From Trebonia sp963767685 (GTDB lineage Bacteria > Actinomycetota > Actinomycetes > Streptosporangiales > Streptosporangiaceae), in contig CAVYEZ010000018.1 in the NCBI GenBank assembly GCA_963767685.1, positions 124,001 through 188,000 on the forward strand: a DNA stretch of 64,000 bases, given 5' to 3'. The notes under the pieces were generated by a model that was not told the origin of the DNA, did not search any database, and worked only from the letters and a program-made list of their open reading frames with translations. Shown piece after piece: positions 24,611 to 33,660 of the stretch (position 1 is the stretch's first letter; each line of letters opens with the position of its first letter). Position numbers and translations under genes: made by a program.

Positions 24611-25672
24611 TTACGGGCGGACCGCGCCGTCCTCGCTGTCCGCGTACCAGGAGGTGTCCATGGGGATGCGCTCCACGTCGGCGCCGCTGTGCGGGGCGTC
24701 GACGACGTAGGCGGTGCCGTCCACGGTGCCGACGTACATCGCCACGTGACTCTCGCCGTTGTAGAGGATCAGGTCGCCGGGCTGGATCTCGGACAGCGGG
24801 ATGTGCGGCAGGTCCGCCCACTCGTCGTAGGTGTCCCTGGGCATGCTCACCCCCGCCGCCCCCCAGGCGGCGTACATGAGGCCGGAGCAGTCGAAGGTGC
24901 TGGGGCCGGTGGCGCCCCACACGTACGCGTCGCCGATCTTCGAGTAGGCGTACTGGACCGCCGCGTCGGCCTGGGATCCCGACGGCCCCGGGTAGGCGAT
25001 CGGCGAGGACGTCACGGTGCCCGAGGTGGTGCTGCCGCCGACCGTGTTCGCGGCCACCTCGGCCTGCTGCGTCGCGGTGAGGCTGTCGAGCATGGACTTC
25101 TGCTGGTTGAGCAGCTTGGTCATCGACGCCTTCTGCGCGGAGTACTGGTCCTCGAGCTGCTGGACGCCCGACTCGGTGCGCTGCCGCTGCTGCTTGATCG
25201 TGGAGAGCTCGTTCGCCATGGTGAGGAGCTGCTGGGCTTCCTCGTTGTGGGTGCCCTCGATCTGCAGCAGCAGCGAGGCCTGGCCCAGCACCGCGTCCGG
25301 GTTGCCCGAGGTGAGCAGGCCGACGATCGACGTCTCGCCGGAGTTCTCGTACCCCGCCACGGCGACCGCCGCGAGCGTCGCGCTTGCCTTGCTGTACTGC
25401 TGCTGCGCGCGGTCGGACTGCGTGCTCACCTGGCCAAGCCTGGCCTTGGCCGCCGTGAGCTGCTGGCCCGCCGCGTCGTACTGTTCGCCGATCTTGTCGA
25501 CCTTGCCCTGGAGGCTGTTGATTTCCGCCTCTACCTGGCTGATCGACGGCGCGGGCGCCGCGCCGGCGCCTGAGGCCCCGGCGTAGACCGCGGCGCCGCC
25601 CACGACCGCGAGCACGGCCACGAAGACCGATGCACGGCGCAGGCGAGGTCGACTGCCATGCTGGTTGGCCAC
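24611..25672 (-). CDS. Secreted NlpC/P60 peptidoglycan hydrolase with coiled coil
   Basis: Cleaves peptide stems of peptidoglycan outside the membrane. From GTG 25672 the product has 353 residues: signal peptide (basic RPRLRRASVFVAVLAVVGG, cleavage near AGAAPAP), a coiled-coil region (about 45-205, Gln/Ala/Lys-rich), a Ser/Thr/Pro linker and an NlpC/P60 domain at about 235-353. Catalytic Cys262 (FDCSGL), His309 (GESHVAMYVG) and His328 (DAPHSG) are intact. The architecture resembles RipA/cell-separation hydrolases. GGAG lies upstream of the GTG. The 225-nt region upstream is AT-richer but no riboswitch was recognised. Confidence 0.9.
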   Translation of the reverse strand: MANQHGSRPRLRRASVFVAVLAVVGGAAVYAGASGAGAAPAPSISQVEAEINSLQGKVDKIGEQYDAAGQQLTAAKARLGQVSTQSDRAQQQYSKASATLAAVAVAGYENSGETSIVGLLTSGNPDAVLGQASLLLQIEGTHNEEAQQLLTMANELSTIKQQRQRTESGVQQLEDQYSAQKASMTKLLNQQKSMLDSLTATQQAEVAANTVGGSTTSGTVTSSPIAYPGPSGSQADAAVQYAYSKIGDAYVWGATGPSTFDCSGLMYAAWGAAGVSMPRDTYDEWADLPHIPLSEIQPGDLILYNGESHVAMYVGTVDGTAYVVDAPHSGADVERIPMDTSWYADSEDGAVRP

Positions 25673-25897
25673 GTCGCGTTCACACTCCGTTCCCTGTTCC
25701 CCAGAGCTCCCCCGGAGATCGTGAACACGGTAGTGAAGATTACGGATGCGTCTCAACCGATTCGCGAAAACCTCACAAAAGTATTACGGATTAACACGCA
25801 TCTATGCCTGTCTGTGCAGTATCTGCAGGTCGCGTCGGAAATCGTCGGAATCCCGTTATTCGCCGGCCTTTGCGGTAGCGGGGGGCCTGGTGACCGG

Positions 25898-26701
25898 CTA
25901 CGAGTTCCTGGTGAGGAAGTCCAGCGTCCGCGCGTTGAACTCGGCGACGTTCTCGTAGATCGGCGCGTGCGCGCAGCCCTCGAAGATGACAAGCTCCGAA
26001 CCCTCGATCGCCTCGGTCAGCGGCCCCGCGAACCGGACCGAGGTCACCGCGTCGAACTGCCCGAAGGTGATCTGGGTCGGTGCCTGGATGAGGCTGAGCG
26101 CGCCGGTCACGTCGTGCGCCAGGACGGCCTCCGACTGGCGCAGGAAGGCGTCCACCGGCGGCATCGGGCGGCTGCGGACGAAGGCGGCGAGCGAGTCAAT
26201 GTACTCCGGCTTCGCCGCGTACAGCTCCGGGGTGAAGCACCACGGGAAGATGCCCTCGATCACCATGTCGGTGGTGCTGTCGAGCGCCTTGGCGATGGTC
26301 TGCCAGCCCTGCACGACGACCCGGAGGTACGGGTCCGTCGCGGTCCACGCGCTGTGCACCGACAGCGACTTGACCAGGTCCGGGTGCCTGGCCGCAAGCC
26401 ACAGGCCGGTCGCCGCGCCAAGCGAGAGCCCGGAGACGTGAGCCTGCGGGATGCCGACCGCGTGCATGAACGCGGCGACGTCGTCGGCGAACAGTTCGGT
26501 GGTGTAGCTGCCCTCCGGCTTGCTTGACAGCCCGGCGCCGCGCAGGTCCACCGTGTAGCAGGTGAAGTGCTTGGCGTAGTCGGCGACCTGGAACGCATAG
26601 CACGCCTGATCGGCCGCCAGGTAAGGAATGAGGACAAGCGGCTCGCCCTCACCCTGGACCTCGTAGTAGACCTCGATGTTGTTCGCCTGAACGTGCGGCA
26701 C
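25898..26701 (-). CDS. Alpha/beta hydrolase
   Basis: 267 residues from GTG 26701, fixed by AGGAGG 7 nt upstream. The triad is visible: nucleophile Ser in GLSLGAATG (about residue 94), Asp in FGQFDAVTSV and His in EGCAHAPIYE. The oxyanion segment and RGAGLSSKPEGSY strand order are typical. The family covers esterases, dehalogenases and others, so substrate cannot be named. It lies next to the TetR gene at 26800 on the same strand, 98 bp apart. Confidence 0.88.
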   Translation of the reverse strand: MPHVQANNIEVYYEVQGEGEPLVLIPYLAADQACYAFQVADYAKHFTCYTVDLRGAGLSSKPEGSYTTELFADDVAAFMHAVGIPQAHVSGLSLGAATGLWLAARHPDLVKSLSVHSAWTATDPYLRVVVQGWQTIAKALDSTTDMVIEGIFPWCFTPELYAAKPEYIDSLAAFVRSRPMPPVDAFLRQSEAVLAHDVTGALSLIQAPTQITFGQFDAVTSVRFAGPLTEAIEGSELVIFEGCAHAPIYENVAEFNARTLDFLTRNS

Positions 26702-26799
26702 CGCTGCCTCCTGTCCGGCGGCCCCAGCGCGCCGCCCGATTGTGGGTCGATCTTCCTCCCGGCCGCCGCCGGGCGCCACCGGTATGGACGGGTTACCGC

Positions 26800-27402
26800 C
26801 TAGTCGTCCGCGAGGGCGGCGAGGTGGTCATCGAGGACAGTCAGCGCCCACTTGGCCGTGGTCTGCCTGGGCGTGGTGATGAGCTGGAGGCGCAGGCCGT
26901 CGAGCAGCACCCGCAGCCGGGCCGCCTCGTGCTCGGGGTCGAGGCGCGCCGGCAGGTCGCCTGCCTGGACCAGGTGGGCGACGCGGGCGGCGAGTGGCTC
27001 CTGAAGCCGTTGCGCGGCGCCCTCGGCCGCGTCGCCGAGTTCGGGCGTGACCGCGACCTCGGCGAGGAAGGCGAGGTGGACCAGGGCCTCCTCGCGCCTC
27101 GGGGCGTCAAGCGGGAGCAGTTCGGTGGCGGCGAGCCGCAGGTCACCCAGCGTCATTCCGCCGGCGGTGCCGCGCCGGATCCGCTCGTCGACGCGTTCAC
27201 CTACCCGCCACAGGGCCGAGGCGACCAGCTCGTCCTTGGTCGGGAAGTAGTGCCGGATCGAGCCGATGGACCAGCCCGATTCATCGGCGACATGAGCCAG
27301 CGTGGTTCCGGCGAGCCCGTTGCGCGCGATCACGGTGCAGGCGGCATCGGCGAGCTCGCGGCGGCGGGCGACGTGATCTACCTCTTTCGGCACGCCTCCC
27401 AA
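26800..27402 (-). CDS. TetR family transcriptional repressor
   Basis: 200 residues. N-terminal HTH: RRRELADAACTVIARNGLAG, TTLAHVADESGWSIGSIRHY, FPTKDELVASALWRVGERVD. The C-terminal ligand domain is helical and unspecific. Its promoter region is shared with the divergent nitroreductase gene and contains four tandem 14-bp repeats, which I infer to be its operators. The exact start is uncertain within 10 residues (27402 or 27393). Confidence 0.88.
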   Translation of the reverse strand: MGGVPKEVDHVARRRELADAACTVIARNGLAGTTLAHVADESGWSIGSIRHYFPTKDELVASALWRVGERVDERIRRGTAGGMTLGDLRLAATELLPLDAPRREEALVHLAFLAEVAVTPELGDAAEGAAQRLQEPLAARVAHLVQAGDLPARLDPEHEAARLRVLLDGLRLQLITTPRQTTAKWALTVLDDHLAALADD

Positions 27403-27454
27403 TTTAGCATTGCGGTATTAGCATGACCGTATTAGCATAGCGGTATTAGCACAG
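27399..27454. repeat. Four tandem 14-bp repeats with TTAGCA core, probable operator array
   Basis: Units begin at 27399, 27413, 27427 and 27441; the core TTAGCA(T/C) is kept in all four and the last three share CSGTATTAGCA. The region is AT-richer than its surroundings and covers the TetR gene start and the upstream side of the divergent gene at 27525. Confidence 0.75.
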
Positions 27455-27524
27455 AGATGTTAAGAACCGGCGGTCGCGGGTCCGGGCCTTGCCCGCCCGC
27501 GCCGCCCTCCCAACAGGAGTCACC

Positions 27525-28292
27525 ATGCCTTTCGCCAACGCCGTCCTTGCCGCCACCCAGCCAGCCACGCCTTCCGCGGGAGCAGCCGTGTCCACCGAGC
27601 CCACCGTCCCGGCCCAGCCTTCCCGGGAGACCGCCGCCGGCCGGCCCCGGCCGCGCTTCAGCGTGCCGCGCGGGCTGCTCGCCGGCACGCTCGTCGCCGC
27701 CGCCATCGTCTGGGTGCCTTACGCGCTCGTGCCCGGGTCCAGCCTGTTCTCCGCCGAGGTGCAGACCGGCATCTACCTGGGCCTGCTGCTGCTCACGATC
27801 TGCAGTCGCCGGGCGAAGGTGCTGCTGATCCGCGTCCTCCAGCGGTACACGCTCAACCCGCTGTTCCGGCTGATGCTCCGCATCGGCATCAACCCGTTCG
27901 GGCTGGCGATCCTGGAAACCCGCGGCCACCGCTCCGGAAAGGTCCGCCGGGTCCCGGTCGGGAACGGCCGCAAGGGCGACTCGTTCTGGATCATCGCCGA
28001 GCACGGCTCCCTGGCCGGCTGGGTGCACAACATCCGGCACGACCCGCAGGTCCGGGTCCGGCTTCGCCTCGGGCTGCGCTACCGCTGGATCGACGGAATC
28101 GCCACCGTCCGCCCCGACGAGGACGCGCTCGCCCGCCAGCGGCAGGTCATCGCCTGGCACCCGCTGCGCGCCCTGAACGCCGTCAACGTCCGCGTGTTCG
28201 GCGCCGACCTGCTCGCCGTCCACGTCCAGCTCGACCTGCCCCAGTCATCGGCCTTCTGGCGAACCGGTTCGCGCCGGGGCCGGTCTCGGTAG
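27525..28292 (+). CDS. F420-dependent (Ddn-like) nitroreductase family protein with TM anchor
   Basis: 255 residues; ATG 27525 with CAGGAG 6 nt upstream. A hydrophobic anchor (about 55-80) is followed by the flavin/deazaflavin split-barrel domain: FGLAILETRGHRSGKVRRVP, VGNGRKGDSFWIIAEHGSLA and GWVHNIRHDPQVRVRL are typical of the Ddn family, which use reduced F420 (or sometimes FMN). Substrate unknown. It is divergent from the TetR gene and likely repressed by it through the 14-bp repeats. Confidence 0.88.
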   Translation: MPFANAVLAATQPATPSAGAAVSTEPTVPAQPSRETAAGRPRPRFSVPRGLLAGTLVAAAIVWVPYALVPGSSLFSAEVQTGIYLGLLLLTICSRRAKVLLIRVLQRYTLNPLFRLMLRIGINPFGLAILETRGHRSGKVRRVPVGNGRKGDSFWIIAEHGSLAGWVHNIRHDPQVRVRLRLGLRYRWIDGIATVRPDEDALARQRQVIAWHPLRALNAVNVRVFGADLLAVHVQLDLPQSSAFWRTGSRRGRSR

Positions 28293-28313
28293 CGCTGGCG
28301 GCGAGTAACTGGC

Positions 28314-28342
28314 GGGGTGACGGCCCACGGGCCGTCATCCCG
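28314..28342 (+). terminator. Rho-independent terminator after the nitroreductase gene
   Basis: TGACGGCC (28318-28325) pairs with GGCCGTCA (28330-28337), extended by GGG/CCC outside and with loop CACG; followed by GCTTTCGG. It lies 22 bp after the stop of the gene at 28292. Confidence 0.6.
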
Positions 28343-28443
28343 CTTTCGGCTGTGCTTCGACACGACAACCCCGTCAGACACGGCACCTAGCGGGTCGCCT
28401 CACCCGGGCCGGTGGGAAGCTTGGCAGTGCTTAAGGAGGCACG

Positions 28444-29061
28444 ATGATCACCAGGGGCAAGGTCAGCGTCGGAGCACCGACCCGGATGCGGTCGTTCGAC
28501 CCCGTTCGGCTCGCCGACCTTGAGTACCGGGCCTGGGTGGGCTATTACCTCCGGCGCTGGCCCCAGGTGCTGATCGCCGCGATCGGGCTGGTTCGGTCGG
28601 GGTTTGGCATGAGCTGGTACCTGACCTTGCGCGGCGCCTGGCTGGTGCTTCGGGCCAACCAGTTGTGGGCCGCGAATCCCGGCAATGACTCCTGGGAGGC
28701 GCAGGACCGCATGCGGCGGTTCTATGCCCTGGTGACCCTCGCTCACGGCGAGCCCGCGAACCCGGCTCGGGCCGCCGAGCTCGAGGTCACCTGGTGGCGC
28801 GTGCATCGCGAGGGCCACCCCGCGGTGGACGGCGCCGAGCCCGCCGAGGCGCTGGTGAGCTCGCTCACCAGCCTGTACTGCTACCTCTACGACGAGCCGG
28901 AGGCCGCGCTCCGCCCGGCGGCGGTCGAGCGCGCCCGGGCCATGGACCTGTCCGACCGGTGGGTCAATGAGGGCCGCCAGCCGGACAGCGGCCTGCTCCC
29001 GCTGGAGCGCGCCGCGCTGGTCCGCTCGTACGCCGCCCTGCTCGCCGCCGTCCACCGCTAA
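28444..29061 (+). CDS. Conserved actinobacterial protein, function unknown
   Basis: 205 residues. Ribosome site AAGGAGG 6 nt before ATG. The N-terminal half (RLADLEYRAWVGYYLRRWPQ, VLIAAIGLVRSGFGMSWYLT) has a hydrophobic, Trp-rich segment; the C-terminal half (YALVTLAHGEPANPARAAEL and DLSDRWVNEGRQPDSG) is acidic and helical. Good codon bias argues for a real gene. I do not recognise the family. Confidence 0.65.
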   Translation: MITRGKVSVGAPTRMRSFDPVRLADLEYRAWVGYYLRRWPQVLIAAIGLVRSGFGMSWYLTLRGAWLVLRANQLWAANPGNDSWEAQDRMRRFYALVTLAHGEPANPARAAELEVTWWRVHREGHPAVDGAEPAEALVSSLTSLYCYLYDEPEAALRPAAVERARAMDLSDRWVNEGRQPDSGLLPLERAALVRSYAALLAAVHR

Positions 29062-29240
29062 CTCCCTGCACCCCCTATGCCGGTGCACCCCTAAAGCCCT
29101 GCCACCCATACGCCCGCCCACCCAAAGCTCTGCCGCCAGTACGCCCCGAGCAACGCGGAAACCGCCCGACATTTCCGGAGACGCTACGGACTCGGCCCCG
29201 AGGGGCGCGTCAGCCGGCGGTTCTATCCCGGGTGGAAGCG

Positions 29241-29282
29241 CGGAGGGCCGGGTGGAGACGATCGTCTCCACCCGGCCCTCCG
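29241..29282. terminator. 42-bp perfect palindrome between convergent genes
   Basis: Left half CGGAGGGCCGGGTGGAGACG plus A, right half its exact reverse complement, with no loop bases (centre 29261/29262). It lies between the ends of 28444..29061 and 29314..30327, as a bidirectional terminator would, though it has no T-tract. Confidence 0.55.
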
Positions 29283-29313
29283 CCCGCGGTGGGCGGTACT
29301 CCGATGGACGCGC

Positions 29314-30327
29314 CTAGGGGCGCAGCACCGACGGCCCGCGCCCGTTCTGCGCCTCGGTGGCCGTCGGCTGCCAGAGGACGGGCCCGTCGGCGTCCCCGAA
29401 CCCGTGCCGCTCGCGCACGATGTACAGCGGCCGGGCCCTGGCCTCGTCGTAGATGCGGCCGACGTACAGGCCGACCATCCCCATGACGGCCAGCTGGATC
29501 CCGCTGAGGAACGTGATCGCGAACAACAGCGACGCGTAACCAGGGACGAGCGACTCGCCCGCCAGCTTGAGCGCGATCGCGACGACACCGTAAATCACGG
29601 AGGCGATGGCAAGGAACACGCCCGTGCTGAGGGCCAGCCGCAACGGCGCGCTGGAGAAGCCGAGGATGCCGTTGGACGCGAGCTTCACCATCTTGCTCAG
29701 CGTGTAGTGCGTGGCGCCGGAGTACCGCTCCTCACGGGTGTACGGGACCCCGGTCTGGCGGAAGCCGACCCAGGAGAACATCCCCCTGACGTACCGGTTG
29801 TTCTCCCGCATCTGCAGGAACGCGTTCAGCGCCTTGCGGTCGACCAGCCGGAAGTCGCCCACGTCCACCGGCGTGTCGATGTCCGCGATCCGGTGCAGCA
29901 GGCCGTAGAACACCGAGGCCGTCGCCGTCTTGAACAGGCGCTCGCCCTGCCGGTGCTCCCGGAGGCCGTAGACGACCTCGTACCCTTCCTTCCACTTCTC
30001 GATCATCTGCAGGACGACGTACGGCGGGTCCTGCAGGTCGGCGTCCATGATGATCACGGCGTCGCCGGACGCGGCGTCCATCCCGGCGGTAATGGCCACC
30101 TGGTGGCCGAAGTTCCTGGAGAACTGGATCAACTTGAACCGCGGGTCCTGCAGGCTGGCGGCCTGCGCCAGCTGGTAGGTCGCGTCCCTGCTCCCGTCAT
30201 CGACCATGACGACCTCGGCCGGCCCGTCGAACTGGGCCATGAGCTCCTGCAGCTGTTCGACAAGGGTCGGGAGCCCGCTCTCCTCGTTGTACAGCGGGAT
30301 CACGACGGAATACTTAACCGAGTCCAT
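29314..30327 (-). CDS. Family 2 glycosyltransferase, polyprenyl-phosphate sugar synthase type
   Basis: Transfers a sugar from a nucleotide sugar to a polyprenyl phosphate (DPM1/GtrB/ArnC type) at the membrane. 337 residues. GT2 domain: SVVIPLYNEESGLPTLVEQL, EVVMVDDGSRDATYQLA, the DxD-like VIIMDADLQDPPYVVLQM. The C-terminal part has two membrane helices (LALSTGVFLAIASVIYGVVA, SLLFAITFLSGIQLAVMGMV) and an Arg-rich tail. It is divergent from a methyltransferase and a GT-C-like gene, which together form a surface-glycan group. Confidence 0.9.
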   Translation of the reverse strand: MDSVKYSVVIPLYNEESGLPTLVEQLQELMAQFDGPAEVVMVDDGSRDATYQLAQAASLQDPRFKLIQFSRNFGHQVAITAGMDAASGDAVIIMDADLQDPPYVVLQMIEKWKEGYEVVYGLREHRQGERLFKTATASVFYGLLHRIADIDTPVDVGDFRLVDRKALNAFLQMRENNRYVRGMFSWVGFRQTGVPYTREERYSGATHYTLSKMVKLASNGILGFSSAPLRLALSTGVFLAIASVIYGVVAIALKLAGESLVPGYASLLFAITFLSGIQLAVMGMVGLYVGRIYDEARARPLYIVRERHGFGDADGPVLWQPTATEAQNGRGPSVLRP

Positions 30328-30488
30328 GAGTTTCTCCGCGTTCCCGCGCGAGCGCAGCCGACGCCTGGTGATGTATGCGACAGAGTGTGCAGCTTACAAG
30401 GTATGGTGTCCTGGTTAATGGTTGAAACTCTCAGAAAGCCTTCAGAACTGCGAGTTCCATCGCCAGGCACGTGATAGAAGTTAGCACC

Positions 30489-31184
30489 ATGGAAGCAGCC
30501 GAACTCAGGACTCTCGCCGAGGTCGAGGACAGGCACTGGTGGTATAAGGAGCGCCGGAGCCTGCTGGCCCGCGAGCTTCGCCGCCTGGGCACGCCCGGAC
30601 TCGCCCTCGACATCGGCGCCGCTGGCGGCGGTAACACGAGAGTTCTGCGCGCGCACGGCTGGCGGCCGGTGGCCCTGGAGTACGCGCCGACGGCCGCTCA
30701 GATCGCCCGCGAGCGCGGCATCGACGTGCTGCGCGCCGACGCCAGGGAGCTGCCGCTGCGCACCGGGTCGCTTGACCTGGTGACCGCGTTCGACGTTCTT
30801 GAGCACATCGAGGAAGACTACCTCGCTACGGCCGAGATAACCCGGGTACTTCGACCCGGTGGCACGGCGTTGATCGCGGTGCCCGCGGATATGGCGCTGT
30901 GGTCGGCACATGACGAGGCGGTCAATCACGTCCGCCGGTACGATAGGGGCGGTCTGACCCAGGTCATCACTAAAGGCGGCCTGGTGATCGAAGACGTGTG
31001 GAGTTGGAACGTCCTGCTGCGCCCCGTGGTCAAGCTGCGACGTAAGTCATCCGAGGGCAGCGACCTGGACGACGTTAACCCGATACTCAACACGGGCCTG
31101 ACGGCGATCATCACAGCGGAGCGCTACCTGCCGGTGAAGTCGCTGCCCGGCGTCACCTTGTTCCTGCGTGCCCGGCGACCATGA
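30489..31184 (+). CDS. Class I SAM-dependent methyltransferase
   Basis: 231 residues from ATG 30489 (a GTG at 30471 is possible). Motif I LALDIGAAGGGNTRVLRAHG, motif II PVALEYAPTAAQIARER, motif IV GSLDLVTAFDVLEHI, and a post-motif region with HDEAVNHVRRYDRGGL. The pattern matches methyltransferases found in polysaccharide clusters. It sits between the divergent GT2 gene and the GT-C-like gene, and may methylate a glycan precursor; that role is inference. Confidence 0.82.
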   Translation: MEAAELRTLAEVEDRHWWYKERRSLLARELRRLGTPGLALDIGAAGGGNTRVLRAHGWRPVALEYAPTAAQIARERGIDVLRADARELPLRTGSLDLVTAFDVLEHIEEDYLATAEITRVLRPGGTALIAVPADMALWSAHDEAVNHVRRYDRGGLTQVITKGGLVIEDVWSWNVLLRPVVKLRRKSSEGSDLDDVNPILNTGLTAIITAERYLPVKSLPGVTLFLRARRP

Positions 31185-31217
31185 TCGCTGGTGAATGAAA
31201 GGACAGTGTGTTAGCTA

Positions 31218-33020
31218 GTGCGGTGGGCGGCACCGGTGATTCGCGCTGGGGGGCAAGCGGACGCCACTGACGACTCGAGCGAGTCCGCGGTTCGGAAACC
31301 TCGCTGGCAAGCTCCTGGACCGGTGTACCAGGGGCTGATCGCGTTCGTGATCTACCTTGTTGTCTTCATCCTGGCGTTCGGGCAGGCGCTACTGCCGCAC
31401 CTGAACGAGCCCGGGGTCGGGCAAGTCGAGGTCGACCCGAACTTCTACATCTGGGCGTGGCGCTGGTGGCCGTATGCCATCACGCACTTCCTCAACCCGC
31501 TGTACTCGTACCAGATCGGGGCGCCGGGCGGGTACAACCTGGCGTGGGCGACGACCTCGCCGTCGGTGGCGTTGCTGATGTGGCCGGTGACCGCCGCGAT
31601 CGGCCCGATCGCGGCGTTCAACCTGACGCTGCTGCTCGCGCCGCCCGCCTCGGCCTGGGCGGCCTTTATCGTGGCGCGCCGGCTGACCGGCCAGTTCTGG
31701 GCGGCGCTGCCGGCCGGGGTCGTCTACGGGTTCAACGTCTACGAGCTGGCCCACGAGGTGTCGGGCCAGCCGAACCTGACGGTGACCGTCCTCATACCGC
31801 TCCTGGTGTACCTGGTCTTGCTGTGGTGGGACGGGAGACTGAAGCGGAACGGCTTCATCGCCTGGATGGCGGTCGCCATCGCCCTGGAGTTCTACACCTT
31901 CGTCGAGGCCTTCGCCGAGATGACGGTGGTGCTGGTGCTCGCCCTGGTGATCGGCTTCGTGGTCGCTAGGCGCGATGACCGGGCCAAGGTGGCCAGGCTG
32001 GCCATGCACACGGCCATCGCCTACGTCGGTGGTGTCATCCTCGCCGGGCCGTACCTCTACTACGCGCTGAAGCACTACCCCACCGAGCTCGTCCGGCCGC
32101 AGCCCGCGAACTCCCTGGACCTGTCCAGCCTCGTGCTGCCGCGCTCGGACCGGCTTCTCGGGATGAACTGGTGGGCCGCGGCCGCGGCCCACGACCTGAA
32201 GGCCGTCTCCTACGTGGGCATCCCGCTGCTGGTGCTGTTCCTCTTGCTGGCCGTCACCAGGTGGTCGAGCAGGGTGACCAGGCTGCTGGCGGTCGGCTTC
32301 GTGGTCATCGTCTTGTTCGCCGTCGGCCCCAATGTCTACGTGGACGGCCAGCAGCTCGTGGCGCTGCCGTGGTCCGGGTTTTGGAACCTGCCGATAGCGA
32401 AGAGCGCCGAGCCGGGCCGGTTCATGGTCTTCGGTTACCTGGCGCTCGGCATTGGCCTGTCGCTCTGGCTCGCCGAGCTCACCAAGAGCAGGCTGGTCCG
32501 GGCGGCGCGCTGGGCCCTCGGCATGCTCGCGCTGGCGGCGATCTTCGCCGACCTGCCCACGTTCGCCGAGGTGGTGACCCCGCCCCAGCCCCCCGGCTAC
32601 AAGTCGGCGCTGCCGACGGAGACGCCCACCGACGCGCTGCCCTCGTTCCTCACCAAGGGCACGTACAAGCAGTACATCAAGCCGGGAGAGACCGTCGTGG
32701 TCATCTCGCACCGCGGTAACGCCGGGATGCTGTTCCAGGCCTACACGGGCTTCTACTTCAAGATCGCGGGCGGATTCATCAACGCCTCGCTCTCCCAGAC
32801 CGATGCCCTGCCAGTCCCCGTCGAGGACCTCACCTACCTTCCCGGCAAGGTCGGCGCGCAACGGGTCGCGGACTTCAGGGCCTACGTCAAGTCGGCCCAC
32901 ATCGGCGCCCTCATCGTGGAGCGGGACTGGTCCGAGCACTGGATGTACGTCTTCGGCAGGCTGGGCCTGAAGACGACGACGGTCGGCGGCGTGACCATCT
33001 TCCGCACCACGTACGGCTGA
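31218..33020 (+). CDS. GT-C-like polytopic membrane glycosyltransferase (putative)
   Basis: 600 residues with about 11 membrane helices (31 bp after the methyltransferase stop). After helix 1 (LIAFVIYLVVFILAFGQALL) there is a large first external loop with acidic residues HLNEPGVGQVEVDPNFYIWA, the place where GT-C enzymes carry their catalytic Asp/Glu. The C-terminus is a soluble external domain. The layout suggests a polyprenyl-phospho-sugar-dependent transferase, possibly using the product of the GT2 enzyme. Start GTG 31218 is tentative. Confidence 0.65.
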   Translation: MRWAAPVIRAGGQADATDDSSESAVRKPRWQAPGPVYQGLIAFVIYLVVFILAFGQALLPHLNEPGVGQVEVDPNFYIWAWRWWPYAITHFLNPLYSYQIGAPGGYNLAWATTSPSVALLMWPVTAAIGPIAAFNLTLLLAPPASAWAAFIVARRLTGQFWAALPAGVVYGFNVYELAHEVSGQPNLTVTVLIPLLVYLVLLWWDGRLKRNGFIAWMAVAIALEFYTFVEAFAEMTVVLVLALVIGFVVARRDDRAKVARLAMHTAIAYVGGVILAGPYLYYALKHYPTELVRPQPANSLDLSSLVLPRSDRLLGMNWWAAAAAHDLKAVSYVGIPLLVLFLLLAVTRWSSRVTRLLAVGFVVIVLFAVGPNVYVDGQQLVALPWSGFWNLPIAKSAEPGRFMVFGYLALGIGLSLWLAELTKSRLVRAARWALGMLALAAIFADLPTFAEVVTPPQPPGYKSALPTETPTDALPSFLTKGTYKQYIKPGETVVVISHRGNAGMLFQAYTGFYFKIAGGFINASLSQTDALPVPVEDLTYLPGKVGAQRVADFRAYVKSAHIGALIVERDWSEHWMYVFGRLGLKTTTVGGVTIFRTTYG

Positions 33021-33045
33021 CCCCGCTCCCCTTAGGGTGGGGTCC

Positions 33046-33627
33046 ATGGACTTCGCGCCCCTGCCCGCGACCGCGGCGTGGCAGCACCGGGATGCCCGCG
33101 CCGGCTTTGAGGTGGCGTACTTCCAGCCCCTTGGTGAGGGGTGCCGCATAGAGGGATGGACCACGGCCATCGAGGACGGCCGCACCTGGGCGGTCGAGTA
33201 CGTCATCGACCTGGACGGGACCGGAGCGACCCGCGGCGCCCGGATCCGGAGCCGGTCGGCGGCCGGGTTCTCCTCGGCCGTCCTCGAGGCCGACGGGCCG
33301 GGCCGGTGGCTCGTCGACGGCGTGCCGGCGGCGCACCTGGACGGCTGCGTCGACGTGGACCTGGAGTCCTCGTCGATGACCAACGCGCTGCCGGTCCGCC
33401 GGCTGGGCCTCGCACCCGGCGCCCGGGCCGCTGCTCCCGCCGCCTACGTCCGGGCCGTCGGCCTCGCCGTGGAACGCCTGGAGCAGTTCTACCAGCGCGC
33501 CCCGGATGAGGCCGCACGGCAGCGTTACGACTATGCCGCTCCGGCCTTTGACTTCGCCTGCCGCCTTACCTATGACGAGTCCGGTCTGGTACTCGACTAT
33601 CCCGGGATCGCCGTTCGCGCCGGATGA
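33046..33627 (+). CDS. Putative glycolipid-binding domain protein (DUF1089 type)
   Basis: 193 residues, ATG 33046. The family pattern is recognised in FEVAYFQPLGEGCRIEGWTT, WAVEYVIDLDGT, the middle RWLVDGVPAAHLDGCVDVDL and YDYAAPAFDFACRLTYDESG-LVLDYPGIAVR. Family members form an incomplete beta-barrel proposed to bind glycolipids; biochemical role is not settled. It converges with the TetR gene at 33661. Confidence 0.8.
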   Translation: MDFAPLPATAAWQHRDARAGFEVAYFQPLGEGCRIEGWTTAIEDGRTWAVEYVIDLDGTGATRGARIRSRSAAGFSSAVLEADGPGRWLVDGVPAAHLDGCVDVDLESSSMTNALPVRRLGLAPGARAAAPAAYVRAVGLAVERLEQFYQRAPDEAARQRYDYAAPAFDFACRLTYDESGLVLDYPGIAVRAG

Positions 33628-33660
33628 CCGGCACCGGGCCTCCGTGAAGCCCGATTCGGG

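Noticed and set aside
25673..25897. Possible c-di-AMP (ydaO) riboswitch upstream of the NlpC/P60 gene
   Set aside because: Actinobacterial cell-wall hydrolase genes often have one, but the conserved core and pairing pattern are not seen in this leader.
27399..27454. CRISPR-like repeat array
   Set aside because: Units are 14 bp with no spacers between them and there are no cas genes in the window.
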